Below are positions 18,221 to 28,280 of a DNA stretch of 64,000 bases, piece by piece. The notes under the pieces were generated by a model. That model was not told where the DNA came from. It searched no databases and saw nothing but the letters and a program-made list of their open reading frames with translations. This DNA is from Bacteroidales bacterium UBA1184 (GTDB lineage: Bacteria > Bacteroidota > Bacteroidia > Bacteroidales > ML635J-15), in the NCBI GenBank assembly GCA_002310235.1, contig DBYO01000020.1, positions 59,573-123,572 of the forward strand. The letters run 5' to 3'. How positions within the stretch are numbered: the first letter of the stretch is position 1; each line of letters starts with the position of its first letter. The translations under genes and the position numbers were made by a program.

Positions 18221-19492
18221 ATGAAAGTAGATGTCTTATTAGGTATGCAGTGGGGCGACGAAGGCAAGGGAAAGATTGTCGATGTGCTTACGCCGCAGTA
18301 TGACATTATTGCCCGTTTCCAGGGCGGTCCGAATGCCGGACATACGTTGGAATTCAACAATATAAAGCACGTGCTTCACACAATCCCGTCGGGAATTTTC
18401 CGTCCGAAGGCAATGAACGTCATCGGTAGTGGCGTTGTGGTTGACCCGGTGATTTTGCGTGAAGAGATTGAATCGGCTATGAAACTTGGTGCCGACTTGC
18501 ACAACAATTTGTTAATCAGTAAGAAGGCTCATCTAATAATGCCGTCGCACCGTTTGCTCGACAAGGCTTACGAGGAATACAAGGGCGCAAGCAAGATCGG
18601 CTCGACGCAGAAGGGCATAGGTCCTACTTATACCGACCGCACAGCCCGTATAGGTTTGCGTATGGGTGAAATGTTCTCGCCTGACTTCGTGCAGAAGTAC
18701 AACACCACAAAGGCCCATCACATGAAAGTGATGCAAGGCTACAACTTCACCGAAACTAACGAGGAATACGAAAAGCAGTGGTTCGAGGCTATAGAATACC
18801 TTAAGACATTCAATTTCATCGATTCTGAAATTTATGTCAACAAGGCTTTGAACGATGGCAAGTCGATTCTGGCCGAAGGCGCACAGGGTTCGATGCTTGA
18901 TATTGATTACGGTTCGTATCCTTTTGTAACATCGTCGAATACCTTGGCATCGGGCGTATGCTCGGGCTTGGGCGTAGCTCCGTCGAAGATTGGCAAGGTT
19001 TACGGTATTGTAAAGGCATATTGCACACGCGTAGGCAGCGGTCCGTTCCCAACCGAACTTTTCGATGCTACAGGCGAAACTTTGCGCAAGATTGGCAATG
19101 AATTTGGGGCAACCACTGGCCGTGCTCGTCGTTGCGGTTGGCTCGACCTTGTGGCTCTCAAGTATGCCGTGATGCTCAACGGTTTGACCGATATCATAAT
19201 AACCAAAGCCGATGTGCTTAATGATTTCGATAAGTTGAAAGTGGCCGTAGCATATAAGATTAACGGCAAGGAAGTTGATTATGTTCCTTTCGAGATGAAC
19301 GACGATATTGAGCCTGTATATGTCGAGTTTGAGGGGTGGAAGCAGGACATTTCGAAATGCCAGAGCGAAGAGGATTTGCCAAAGCCGCTCAAGGATTATT
19401 TGAAGTTCATAGCAAAGGAAACAGGCGTGAGAATTTCGTATCTGTCGGTCGGTCCCGACAGGGTTCAGACACTTAAAGTAAATATAGAATAA
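18221..19492 (+). CDS. purA: Adenylosuccinate synthetase
   Basis: This cytoplasmic enzyme joins IMP and aspartate with GTP to form adenylosuccinate, the first committed step to AMP. The 423-residue protein has the phosphate loop WGDEGKGK (residues 11-18) with catalytic Asp13, His41 in GGPNAGHTLEF, the IMP-binding GSTQKGIGPTYTDR, and TTGRARRCGWLDL toward the C-terminus. Length and motif positions match the family closely. The stop codon overlaps the ATG of the following PAS gene by one base, so the two are translationally linked. Confidence 0.97.
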   Translation: MKVDVLLGMQWGDEGKGKIVDVLTPQYDIIARFQGGPNAGHTLEFNNIKHVLHTIPSGIFRPKAMNVIGSGVVVDPVILREEIESAMKLGADLHNNLLISKKAHLIMPSHRLLDKAYEEYKGASKIGSTQKGIGPTYTDRTARIGLRMGEMFSPDFVQKYNTTKAHHMKVMQGYNFTETNEEYEKQWFEAIEYLKTFNFIDSEIYVNKALNDGKSILAEGAQGSMLDIDYGSYPFVTSSNTLASGVCSGLGVAPSKIGKVYGIVKAYCTRVGSGPFPTELFDATGETLRKIGNEFGATTGRARRCGWLDLVALKYAVMLNGLTDIIITKADVLNDFDKLKVAVAYKINGKEVDYVPFEMNDDIEPVYVEFEGWKQDISKCQSEEDLPKPLKDYLKFIAKETGVRISYLSVGPDRVQTLKVNIE

Positions 19493-19836
19493 TGGAAATA
19501 ACTGAAGATTTTTTGAGGGAAACTCCGTTTGCAGTAACAGTCTGCGACAACGAGGGTATAATTGTGTATATGAACGATAAGGCCGCAGCTACTTGGGAAG
19601 CTCGTGGTGGAGCATCGTTAGTTGGTAAGTCGCTATACGATTGCCATGGCGAAAGGGCGACTGCTATGATTAAGAACATGCTCGCAACTGGTAGCACCAA
19701 TGCATATACCATATTGAAAAACGGGCAAAAGAAACTGATTTACCAAAGCCCTTGGCACAAGGGCGGTAAGGTCGCAGGACTCGTTGAACTTTCGATAGTT
19801 ATACCCGAGAATATGCCGCATTTTGTAAGAGGATAA
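19492..19836 (+). CDS. Small single-domain PAS protein
   Basis: A 114-residue stand-alone PAS domain: ETPFAVTVCDNEGIIVYMND at the start, a helical middle (KAAATWEARGGASLVGKSLY) and the beta-hairpin end (YQSPWHKGGKVAGLVELSI). There is no attached kinase, cyclase or DNA-binding domain, so it would act as a sensor or adaptor for another protein. Its ATG overlaps the purA stop (TAATG), and a strong terminator follows. Ligand and partner are unknown. Confidence 0.8.
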   Translation: MEITEDFLRETPFAVTVCDNEGIIVYMNDKAAATWEARGGASLVGKSLYDCHGERATAMIKNMLATGSTNAYTILKNGQKKLIYQSPWHKGGKVAGLVELSIVIPENMPHFVRG

Positions 19837-19850
19837 ATAATGATGAAATA

Positions 19851-19880
19851 AAAATGGCACAACATAGAGTGCCATTTTTT
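19851..19880 (+). terminator. Rho-independent terminator after the purA-PAS operon
   Basis: AAAATGGCAC (19851-19860) pairs with GTGCCATTTT (19869-19878) around an 8-base loop; the A/T-rich arms end in a T tract. Confidence 0.88.
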
Positions 19881-19894
19881 GTACTAAAAAACTA

Positions 19895-19922
19895 TTTGTA
19901 TAAAATAAAAGTTCTATTTTTG
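19895..19922 (+). promoter_or_regulatory. Promoter of the PorP/SprF operon
   Basis: TTTG at 19895-19898, a 16-base spacer, then TATTTTTG at 19915-19922. A start near 19929 would make an ATG at 19930 leaderless, so the ATG at 19942 is preferred. Confidence 0.5.
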
Positions 19923-19941
19923 GCGTTTTATGTATATAGTC

Positions 19942-20967
19942 ATGCGTAGGGCAAGGCAAATATTATTAATGATGATGTTTCCGTTGTTGTTGACGGGGTC
20001 TATGATTTTTGCGCAAGATGCCCCTGTTTATGAGCAATATGTGTTTGATAATACATTGCTCAATCCTGCTTTTACGGGCATAGTTGATCTCATAGAGGTA
20101 AAAGCTGCACATCGCCAGCAATGGATGGGTTTTGGCCCTCATAATACACCTAGCACTACCTTTTTGATGTATCGTTCCAGATTAAAAAATAGAAATGGTG
20201 GTATTGGTGGCTTTCTATATACCGATAAGAATGGTGTAAATTCGCAAACTGGTTTGCAGTTGAATGGATCGTTCCAGTTTTTGATACATACAAATCGCAA
20301 AACCAGAACAATACTTTCGTTCGGATTCGGTGCGACAGTTTTTATGCATACTTATGACCAAACTGATTTCGAAACCGATATTTATGATCCAGTTGTAGAT
20401 TATAGTCGGAGAAATTATTATGGTTACGATGCAAATTTTGGCGTTCTCTTTACTCATGGCGGATTTTTGACTGGCGTAAGTTTCGATAATCTGTTGCAAT
20501 GGACTTGTCCTGCATATAATCAGGCGTTGGAACGTGCTACTCGTATTAATATGAATGTGCATGTGGGAAAAATATTTTGGTTGACCAATCACATGCAACT
20601 TTGTCCTTTGTTGGTTTATAAAACAAATATAAAGAACATGAATCAAATCGATATAGGTTTAAAATATAAGCTTATGTCGGGTAAAAAGATTAGGACTGTA
20701 TATACAAAGGATGAAAACGAAGTAATAATAGGACTTACATACAAGCAGACTCTTGATGTTGGCAACCTAAGTCCGCTATCCATATCTCCTATGGTAGGTT
20801 TTACTTTCAAAGGAATCACTATTTCATACCTGTGTGAACTTGGTCTTACTGGAATTCAGAGGTATAACTATGGTTCGCATCAGATTGCTTTAGGTTATAG
20901 GTGGTATCGTGACAAGTTCACTTCTTTGGGAAAACATAATGTTGCATCAATGGTTTATGACTTTTAG
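19942..20967 (+). CDS. PorP/SprF-family type IX secretion membrane protein
   Basis: A 341-residue outer-membrane beta-barrel of the PorP/SprF family, which works with the type IX secretion system and is usually paired with a secreted protein carrying a type B C-terminal domain. The signal peptide (ILLMMMFPLLLTGSMIFAQ) is followed by the family hallmark YEQYVFDNTLLNPAFTG and AAHRQQWMGF. GGIGGFLYTDKNGVNSQTG and alternating beta-strands end in LALGYRWY-type strands. The downstream gene, 3 bases away, encodes exactly such a type B substrate. A longer start at 19930 is possible but would leave almost no leader. Confidence 0.9.
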   Translation: MRRARQILLMMMFPLLLTGSMIFAQDAPVYEQYVFDNTLLNPAFTGIVDLIEVKAAHRQQWMGFGPHNTPSTTFLMYRSRLKNRNGGIGGFLYTDKNGVNSQTGLQLNGSFQFLIHTNRKTRTILSFGFGATVFMHTYDQTDFETDIYDPVVDYSRRNYYGYDANFGVLFTHGGFLTGVSFDNLLQWTCPAYNQALERATRINMNVHVGKIFWLTNHMQLCPLLVYKTNIKNMNQIDIGLKYKLMSGKKIRTVYTKDENEVIIGLTYKQTLDVGNLSPLSISPMVGFTFKGITISYLCELGLTGIQRYNYGSHQIALGYRWYRDKFTSLGKHNVASMVYDF

Positions 20968-20970
20968 AAT

Positions 20971-23900
20971 ATGAGTATGAGGAATTTGTTGTCTTTTATA
21001 TTGTTGTTTTTATGTTGTGCATCGGTTATGGCACAGCATCGTGGTGACAGCATAGACTGCAGCGACCGTATAGGATACTCGTGGATGAAAGGTTACGGTA
21101 ATTCAAATTCCGAATATGTGTCGGATGTTGCTGTTGACAATGATGGCAATATTTATGTGACTGGAACATTTTCGGGAACGCTCACTATTGATGGACAGTC
21201 TGTTGTTTCGGCAGGTTCTAGCGATTTCTATATCATGAAGATGACGCCAGATGGCTCTCTTATATGGTTTAAGCGCGGCGGTAGTTCCGCTGTGGAACAG
21301 GCAAATGCAATAGCTTTGGATAATAATGCCAATGTGTATGTTGTAGGTATGTCGAACGACAATACTTCTTTTGATGGTAATGCCTTTCCATCGCGTGGTG
21401 CCAAGGATGGTTTCCTACTGAAACTCGATACTGATGGCGATTTTCAGTATGTGAGGACCTTGGGCTCGTATATGGACGATAATGCACTTGATGTTGTTGT
21501 AGATGGTGCCAATAATGTCATAGTTACAGGTTTCTTCAATTCAATGTTGCAGATTGGTCCATTGTCGTTTTTCCAGAATGGTAGGGGAGGCGACGATGCA
21601 TTTCTTGTAAAGTTTGACACATCCGGAAATGTTTTGTGGTCGATGACTTATGCGTCAACTTTGCCAGACTATGGACGCCGTATTGCATGTGATGTTTCTA
21701 ACAATGTTTATCTTGCTGGAGAATTCAAGGGTACATTGAATATCGGCGGAAGCAGTCTGCAGTCGGCAAACGACAGGGATGTTTACTTGGCTAAGTTGAA
21801 TTCGTCAGGTTCTGCTCAATGGGCAGTGCAGCTCGGTACAACTGGGAACGACAGCGTAAGGTCGTTGGCAGTAAGTTCTGCTGGCATAGTGTATATGGCA
21901 TACAAGCAGGAGTCTGGTAATCCTATTGTGGCAAAGTATTCTTCTTCTGGAACGGATGCTGGAACAATGACTTTTGCGGGAGGAAATGTCGTACTCAATG
22001 ATATTTTGTGCGATACATACGGAAATGTTTATTATACTGGTAATTTTACTGGTTCTGTCGATTTTGGAGATGGTCAAGTTACATCGTCGGGAAGCGGAAG
22101 CGATTACTTTATAGTTAGATATGGTTCGGACGATGTTATAAATATGCATTTATACGGAAACCAGTCATCGCAGAATTCGTTGAATGCACTTGCTATCGAC
22201 TATGCTAACAATGTTGTTGCAGGAGGATCATTTAGTTCTTCGATTACCATAAATGGAGACACAGAAACTTCTAACGGTCAAACTGATGCTCTTGTCATAA
22301 AGTTTGAGCGATATATGAGTTTTGGACAGACTAACATATTGAGTCCAGATTGTGATGCAAACAATATGGGCATTAGCGTTGATGTAGTTGGTGGAGAAAC
22401 TCCGCTAATGTATTATTGGTCGAATAATTCCACAAGTGAGTCGCTCAGTGGCGTTTCGGCTGGAACATATAGTCTTACAGTTGTTGATAATGCACATTGT
22501 TTTATTACTCAATCATTTGTACTGACAGCTCCACAGGCACCTATTATATCTTTCCCAAGTATTCCGACATTGTGTCCTGCCGATACTGTAACTATAGATG
22601 CTCCAGAAGGTATGTTATCGTATGTTTGGAATACTGGTTCTACCGAAAGTTCAATACAGGTTCATTCGGCAGGAGTGTATTCCGTGGTTGTAACAGCGCA
22701 GAACTCATGTTCGGCATCTGCATCGTTTAATATTTCACAATATCCAAACATAGATGTTCTACCCGAAACAGATTATTATTTCTGTCCAGGCGAGTCGCTT
22801 GTAATAAACGCTAGCGGATTCTTGTCGTACTATTGGTCTAACGGATCCAATTCATCGACTTTTACAACACCTATGGAATATACCTACTGGGTTCGCGCAT
22901 ACAATGGAATATGCTATTATTACGATACAATTACTACCCACAAATATCCGCAACCGACAATCGAACTTGGTAGCGATACCTATTTCTGTGCAGGTGATAG
23001 TATAATGGTCACAGCTCCCGATGGTTTTGTTTCTTATTCGTGGAGCAATGGGGCAGAAGGACGTTCTGTTTGGGTAAAAACAGATGGGGTGCTACAGGTT
23101 GAAGCTACTGATGCAAATACTTGTAAAGCTATAGATTCGATAAATGTAGGAGAAAGGGAAGTTCCGACGGTGGATTTGGGACCCGATAGTACATATTGTA
23201 CCGAAGGAAAGGTGATCATTGGATCTCAGTTGTCGTATCAGAACTGCAGTTTTTTGTGGAGTACAGCTGATACAGATGAGACTATTGTTATTATGGTGTC
23301 GGGAACATATTGGTTGCGAGTAACAAACGAATATGGTTGCGCAGGGTCAGATACCATAAATGTCAATATTATAAGAGTGGCACCAATAGGATTTCCCGAT
23401 GTGATTGATTTTTGTGACGATTATGTGACGCTTGCACCTGTAAGCACTTTTGAGTCGTACGAGTGGAGCACAGGAGAAACATCAGCAACTATTGATGTTT
23501 CTGTATCGGAAGTCTATTCGCTTACTGTAACCGATGTAAGTGGTTGTACAATAAGCGATGAGGTATATACTATAAAGCATAATATAGTAGAGCCATTCTT
23601 TGGAAACGATACCGTATTTTGCGGATTGGAGCAACGCAGGCTTTTCCTAAATACAACTTACGAATCATATTTGTGGAACAATGGTACAACAAATTCGTAT
23701 ATAGATATTGCAAATCCAGGATATTACTCCGTTAGCGTTACAAACGCAAGCGGATGTACTGCAAGTGCGGCTATGAATGCCGATTTCTCAGATAATTTCC
23801 CGCAGATTATAAAAATTACATCGGGAAAGGGTCTTATAGTTGTTGAAGTGGAGGGTGGTGTGCCTCCGTATTATTATTCTGCTGATGGAAAGACATGGCA

Positions 23901-24264
23901 GGCCTCTAACATATTCGACAATTTACCATCCGACTATTACAATATTTTGGTTCAGGATAATAATTATTGTACAGACCAGATGCGCACATATCTTGATGCT
24001 TCAATTGGTATCCCATCGTTTTTTACTCCTAATAACGATGGATTTAACGATACTTGGATTATAACAGGACTGTATCTGTATCCCGATGCAAAGGTGGCTG
24101 TATATGACCGATTTGGCAAGCAGGTATTTTCGTCGAAGGGTGCGATTTGTGAATGGGATGGAATGTATGGCGGATATAAGCTGCCAAGCGATTCGTATTG
24201 GTACGTAGTGTATTTGGGGGCAGAATATCCTCCGTTTAAAGGTAGTGTTTCGATTAAGAGATAG
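20971..24264 (+). CDS. Large secreted protein with type B (gliding-motility-associated) C-terminal domain
   Basis: A 1,097-residue exported protein. After a signal peptide (FILLFLCCASVMAQ), residues about 30-440 hold SBBP-type beta-propeller repeats (DNDGNIYVTGTFSGTLTIDG, then variants of GNVYYTGNFTGSVDFGDG). Residues about 450-980 hold Ig/PKD-like repeats, each with a WS(N/T)G element (YVWNTGSTESSIQV, YSWSNGAEGRSVWV). The last about 70 residues (FFTPNNDGFNDTW, then VYDRFGKQVF and SYWYVVYL) form the gliding-motility-associated C-terminal domain, a T9SS type B sorting signal. With the PorP/SprF partner upstream it is probably secreted across or attached to the outer membrane. The role is likely adhesive or structural; no catalytic motif is seen. 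Confidence 0.9.
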   Translation: MSMRNLLSFILLFLCCASVMAQHRGDSIDCSDRIGYSWMKGYGNSNSEYVSDVAVDNDGNIYVTGTFSGTLTIDGQSVVSAGSSDFYIMKMTPDGSLIWFKRGGSSAVEQANAIALDNNANVYVVGMSNDNTSFDGNAFPSRGAKDGFLLKLDTDGDFQYVRTLGSYMDDNALDVVVDGANNVIVTGFFNSMLQIGPLSFFQNGRGGDDAFLVKFDTSGNVLWSMTYASTLPDYGRRIACDVSNNVYLAGEFKGTLNIGGSSLQSANDRDVYLAKLNSSGSAQWAVQLGTTGNDSVRSLAVSSAGIVYMAYKQESGNPIVAKYSSSGTDAGTMTFAGGNVVLNDILCDTYGNVYYTGNFTGSVDFGDGQVTSSGSGSDYFIVRYGSDDVINMHLYGNQSSQNSLNALAIDYANNVVAGGSFSSSITINGDTETSNGQTDALVIKFERYMSFGQTNILSPDCDANNMGISVDVVGGETPLMYYWSNNSTSESLSGVSAGTYSLTVVDNAHCFITQSFVLTAPQAPIISFPSIPTLCPADTVTIDAPEGMLSYVWNTGSTESSIQVHSAGVYSVVVTAQNSCSASASFNISQYPNIDVLPETDYYFCPGESLVINASGFLSYYWSNGSNSSTFTTPMEYTYWVRAYNGICYYYDTITTHKYPQPTIELGSDTYFCAGDSIMVTAPDGFVSYSWSNGAEGRSVWVKTDGVLQVEATDANTCKAIDSINVGEREVPTVDLGPDSTYCTEGKVIIGSQLSYQNCSFLWSTADTDETIVIMVSGTYWLRVTNEYGCAGSDTINVNIIRVAPIGFPDVIDFCDDYVTLAPVSTFESYEWSTGETSATIDVSVSEVYSLTVTDVSGCTISDEVYTIKHNIVEPFFGNDTVFCGLEQRRLFLNTTYESYLWNNGTTNSYIDIANPGYYSVSVTNASGCTASAAMNADFSDNFPQIIKITSGKGLIVVEVEGGVPPYYYSADGKTWQASNIFDNLPSDYYNILVQDNNYCTDQMRTYLDASIGIPSFFTPNNDGFNDTWIITGLYLYPDAKVAVYDRFGKQVFSSKGAICEWDGMYGGYKLPSDSYWYVVYLGAEYPPFKGSVSIKR

Positions 24265-24277
24265 TAATGCATAAACA

Positions 24278-24310
24278 ATAGGGGCAGGTTTACCTGCCCC
24301 TATATTTTTT
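24278..24310 (+). terminator. Strong terminator after the type B secreted protein
   Basis: A 12-bp perfect stem: ATAGGGGCAGGT (24278-24289) and ACCTGCCCCTAT (24292-24303), then a T tract that doubles as the -33 region of the next promoter. Confidence 0.92.
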
Positions 24311-24341
24311 TTGCCTATTTAATTCATTTCCATTATATTTG
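24310..24341 (+). promoter_or_regulatory. Promoter of the first BspA-like gene
   Basis: TTTG at 24310-24313, a 20-base spacer and TATATTTG at 24334-24341: an exact match to the Bacteroidota consensus. Confidence 0.7.
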
Positions 24342-24370
24342 CCGTGAAATTATATATGAAGTTATATGTT

Positions 24371-27300
24371 ATGAGGAATTTATATACATTAATAATTTTG
24401 TTCTTTGCAAGTTTGTTGGCAAACTATGCAATGGCATACGATTTTTCGGCAGTATGTAGCAGCGGACAAACATTATACTACAGCATTACATCTGAGACTG
24501 CGCCTTATACGGTGCAAGTTGTAAGTGAAAATTCTTCGTCGCCATATTATACGACCAATCCTACCGGCAACCTTGTGTTTCCCGAATCGGTAGTGCATAA
24601 TGGTGTTACATATTCCGTAACAAGTATTGGCGATTATGCGTTTTCTGAATGTACAGGACTGACTTCCGTTACAATTCCGACTACAATTACCGCCTTTAAT
24701 TATTGGTCGTTTTATAATTGCAGTGGACTTACATCAGTATATTATAATGGAAGTCTGGAAGAGTGGTGTGCTATTAATTTCGGTAACGAAGCAAACCCTC
24801 TTCGCAGTGCTGGTAGATTGTATATTAACAATGAACTGATAACCGATTTGGTGATACCAAGTACTGTAACCGAAGTGAAAGCTCGTGCTTTTAATGGATT
24901 GTCAGCAACATCGCTTACAATTCATGCTTTGGTTACAAGTATTGGTGAATGGGCATTTCAGGAATGTAGCAATTTGCAGTCTATAATCGTTGATTCAAAC
25001 AATCCAGTTTATGATTCTCGAGACAACTGCAATGCAATAATTGAAACAGCTACAAATACATTGATTGTAGGTTGCAGAAATACGGTTATCCCCAATTCGG
25101 TAACGAGTATTGGGAAATATGCGTTTTTATGGTGCACAGGACTGACATCAATTATTATTCCTGATTTGGTCACAAGTATTGGAGCTAATGCGTTTTATGG
25201 TTGTACGAGTCTGTCATCTATTACTTTTGGTTCTGGAATAACAAGCATTGAAAATTATGCATTTTCAATGACACCTTGGCTTAATAATCAGCCAGAAGGT
25301 TTGCTGTATGTGGGACCTTGCTGTATAGGATACCAAGGCACTCCGTCGGGAGAAGTATCCATACAGGAAGGAACATTATATATCACACAAAGTGCGTTTG
25401 TGTCTAAAAGTGGAATTACGAATTTGATAATTCCTAATTCGGTAATAAGCATCGGGGAGCGGGCTTTCTACGGTTGCGGAATGGAAACTGTAACAATAGG
25501 AGAATCGGTAGATAGTTTGGGGTATTTATCTTTTTATAATTGTCCTAATCTGACTACTGTCAACTATAATGCAATAAATTGTGTATCAGTGGGAAAGTAC
25601 AGCACTTCTCCGTTTGAAAGATGTTCATCGTTGACAACGCTGAATATTGGCGAAAAAGTGAAAAACATTCCAAGTTATCTTTTTAAAGAGTGTAGCAGTC
25701 TGACCGGGAATTTGATTATTCCAGATTCCGTAACGAATATTGGTTCATACGCTTTTTCGAATTGTAGCGGACTGACCGGAGATTTGATTATTCCCGATTT
25801 TGTAACGAACATTTCTTCAATGGCTTTTTCGAATTGTAGCGGACTGACAACAGTAACCGTAGGTAGGTCAGTTATTAATATTGATGGTTTTTGGGGGTGT
25901 TCAGGATTGACCACCATTAATTTTAATGCGACAAATTGTACAGAGGCTAGGTTTTATAATAGTGCATCGTTGACTAACTTGAATATCGGAGAAAATGTAA
26001 CAAATATTCCTGAATATACATTTTATGAATGTGCCAATCTGTCAGGAACTTTACAAATTCCAGATTCTGTAACCAACATTGGAAATCGGGCATTTTATAA
26101 TTGCAGCGGTTTTGATAATATAGTATTGGGTAACCAGATTGAAAGTGTTGGTTATGGTGCATTTTCTGGATGTAGTGGACTGACTGAGATTACAATCCCC
26201 AGTACTGTCACAAGTATTGGCAGTTCTGCATTTTCCGATTGTAGCAATCTTACGACAGTTAACTTTAATGCAACAAATTGTGCCGCAATGAATTCTAGTT
26301 CTCCAACATTTGATGGTTGCTCGCTCTTTACTACCTTGAATATCGGTGAGAATGTAACAAATATTCCGGATTATGCATTTCGGGCATGTGATAATATAAC
26401 CGATATATATGCTAATTCAAATACGCCGCCAAGTCTTGGCTATGGTGTTTTTACGTCGTCAGCTTATAATTCTGCGACTGTTTGGACACCTTGTCCTGCC
26501 GCAACAACCTATAGAAGCGACAGCCAATGGGGACAATTCACAAACATTCAGAATGAGCAAACGTCCATTTATAATATAGCCGTGCAAACCGCCGATGCAA
26601 ACATGGGTGATGTTACTGGAGAAGGCAGTTTTACATGTGATACAGAAGTGGAGCTTACCGCCACTCCAAACGATGGCTATCGTTTCCTGTCGTGGAACGA
26701 TGGTAACGAAGACAATCCAAGAACAATCACCGTAGGTGGAGATAGCACTTTCGTGGCAAGTTTCAGAGCGATATATACTATTACGGCATCGGCAGGCGAA
26801 CATGGTTCAATATCTCCCAGCGGTGATATAACTCTTGATGAAGGAGCAAGCCAGACGTATATAATCACTCCTGACAACTGCTATCAAATTGCAAGTGTGT
26901 TGGTCGACGACGTGGAGGCAATAGACGAACTGGTAAACGGAACCTATACTTTCACTGGACTCGCTGCAAACCACACTATAGTTGCTACTTTTGAGAATGG
27001 TTTACAAACAATTACAGTTGTAGCTGGTGAACATGGTACAATCACTCATGATAATACGGACGGTGATGCAGTTGTTACATGCGGCGGTAGTAAGAGTTTT
27101 ACAATAACTCCGGATGATTGCTATGAGATTGTAGAAGTAATTGTTGATGGAGTTACCGTAAGACTTGATGAAAACAATACATATACTTTCCCAAATGTTA
27201 CAGAAGACCACACAATAGAAGCTACATTCACGATTTTGACATACACTGTTTCGGTTTCTGTAGGAGAGCATGGCAACATAACTCATAATAATGAAGATGG

Positions 27301-28279
27301 AAACGCCGTGGTTGACTGTGGCGATAACCAGAGCTTCACGATTACCCCCGAAACCAATTACCGCATAGTAAACGTAATTGTTGACGGGCAAACCGATGTT
27401 ACCGACTTGCTTGTCGATGGAGTTTACACATTTGAAAATGTAACAGCCAATCATACTATAGCGGCAACATTTGAATTGGTTACATATACGATTACAGTGT
27501 CGGCAAACAACGATGAGTATGGCTCTGTTTCTGGTGACGGAACTTATACAGTCGGAACAGAAATAAGCCTTACGGCATCACCAAACGACGGCTATCGCTT
27601 TGTTTCGTGGAACGATGGCAATACCGACAATCCACGCACATTGATAGTCACAAGCGATAGTACGTTTGTCGCAACATTTGTACGAAGCCAGTTCGCAATC
27701 ACGGCGATTTCATCTGATCATGATGGCGGGTCTGTTATGGGAGGAGGAACATATTCCGAAGGCGATACTGCAACGCTTACAGCAACTCCAAGCATCGGCT
27801 ATTGCTTTATATCGTGGAGCGACGGCAATACCGACAATCCGCGAATGGTTGAAGTTGTACAAGATAGCACATTTGTAGCCGAATTCAGTGCAACCGTGCA
27901 TCGTGCAGTCGACACCACGGTTACAAGCTACCTCTCAGTCGACGAGCATACATTTTATGTAAGCGGAGTCTATTCGTATATAATTCCGTCGGATATAGGC
28001 TGCGATACAATAGTCGACCTTACGCTCCAGGTACTCGACGAGCCGAAGGTATTCGAAATTAGTCCTAATCCAGCGAAAAGTTTAATCAACATTTCGTCGG
28101 AAGATTATATTTCGATGGTTGAGATTTATTCAACAGCAGGAAGGCTTGTAATTCAGAAGCAAATTGATGCAAATATGGCAGAAGTGAACATTGAGTGGCT
28201 TGTTCCTGGCGTATATTTTGTAAGGTTGTTCTGTGAAGAAGGTGGGCAGCCAGTTGTTCAAAAATTTATTAAAGAGTAA
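24371..28279 (+). CDS. BspA-type leucine-rich-repeat surface protein with type A sorting tail (copy 1)
   Basis: About 1,302 residues. A signal peptide (LIILFFASLLANYAMAYDF) leads into roughly 17 BspA-type LRRs (pattern IPxSVTSIGxxAFxxCSxL) to about residue 720. Next come about six divergent InlB-type beta-repeats (YGSVSGDGTYTVGTEISLTA, SWNDGNTDNPRT), then the T9SS type A sorting domain (ISPNPAKSLINISS through VPGVYFVRLF). T9SS would export it and anchor it at the cell surface, with a probable role in adhesion or host/particle contact. GTG (24344) and ATG (24356) starts are too close to the predicted transcription start, so 24371 is chosen. The paralogue at 28281 begins 1 base after this stop, so they form an operon. 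Confidence 0.88.
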   Translation: MRNLYTLIILFFASLLANYAMAYDFSAVCSSGQTLYYSITSETAPYTVQVVSENSSSPYYTTNPTGNLVFPESVVHNGVTYSVTSIGDYAFSECTGLTSVTIPTTITAFNYWSFYNCSGLTSVYYNGSLEEWCAINFGNEANPLRSAGRLYINNELITDLVIPSTVTEVKARAFNGLSATSLTIHALVTSIGEWAFQECSNLQSIIVDSNNPVYDSRDNCNAIIETATNTLIVGCRNTVIPNSVTSIGKYAFLWCTGLTSIIIPDLVTSIGANAFYGCTSLSSITFGSGITSIENYAFSMTPWLNNQPEGLLYVGPCCIGYQGTPSGEVSIQEGTLYITQSAFVSKSGITNLIIPNSVISIGERAFYGCGMETVTIGESVDSLGYLSFYNCPNLTTVNYNAINCVSVGKYSTSPFERCSSLTTLNIGEKVKNIPSYLFKECSSLTGNLIIPDSVTNIGSYAFSNCSGLTGDLIIPDFVTNISSMAFSNCSGLTTVTVGRSVINIDGFWGCSGLTTINFNATNCTEARFYNSASLTNLNIGENVTNIPEYTFYECANLSGTLQIPDSVTNIGNRAFYNCSGFDNIVLGNQIESVGYGAFSGCSGLTEITIPSTVTSIGSSAFSDCSNLTTVNFNATNCAAMNSSSPTFDGCSLFTTLNIGENVTNIPDYAFRACDNITDIYANSNTPPSLGYGVFTSSAYNSATVWTPCPAATTYRSDSQWGQFTNIQNEQTSIYNIAVQTADANMGDVTGEGSFTCDTEVELTATPNDGYRFLSWNDGNEDNPRTITVGGDSTFVASFRAIYTITASAGEHGSISPSGDITLDEGASQTYIITPDNCYQIASVLVDDVEAIDELVNGTYTFTGLAANHTIVATFENGLQTITVVAGEHGTITHDNTDGDAVVTCGGSKSFTITPDDCYEIVEVIVDGVTVRLDENNTYTFPNVTEDHTIEATFTILTYTVSVSVGEHGNITHNNEDGNAVVDCGDNQSFTITPETNYRIVNVIVDGQTDVTDLLVDGVYTFENVTANHTIAATFELVTYTITVSANNDEYGSVSGDGTYTVGTEISLTASPNDGYRFVSWNDGNTDNPRTLIVTSDSTFVATFVRSQFAITAISSDHDGGSVMGGGTYSEGDTATLTATPSIGYCFISWSDGNTDNPRMVEVVQDSTFVAEFSATVHRAVDTTVTSYLSVDEHTFYVSGVYSYIIPSDIGCDTIVDLTLQVLDEPKVFEISPNPAKSLINISSEDYISMVEIYSTAGRLVIQKQIDANMAEVNIEWLVPGVYFVRLFCEEGGQPVVQKFIKE

Positions 28280-28280
28280 T

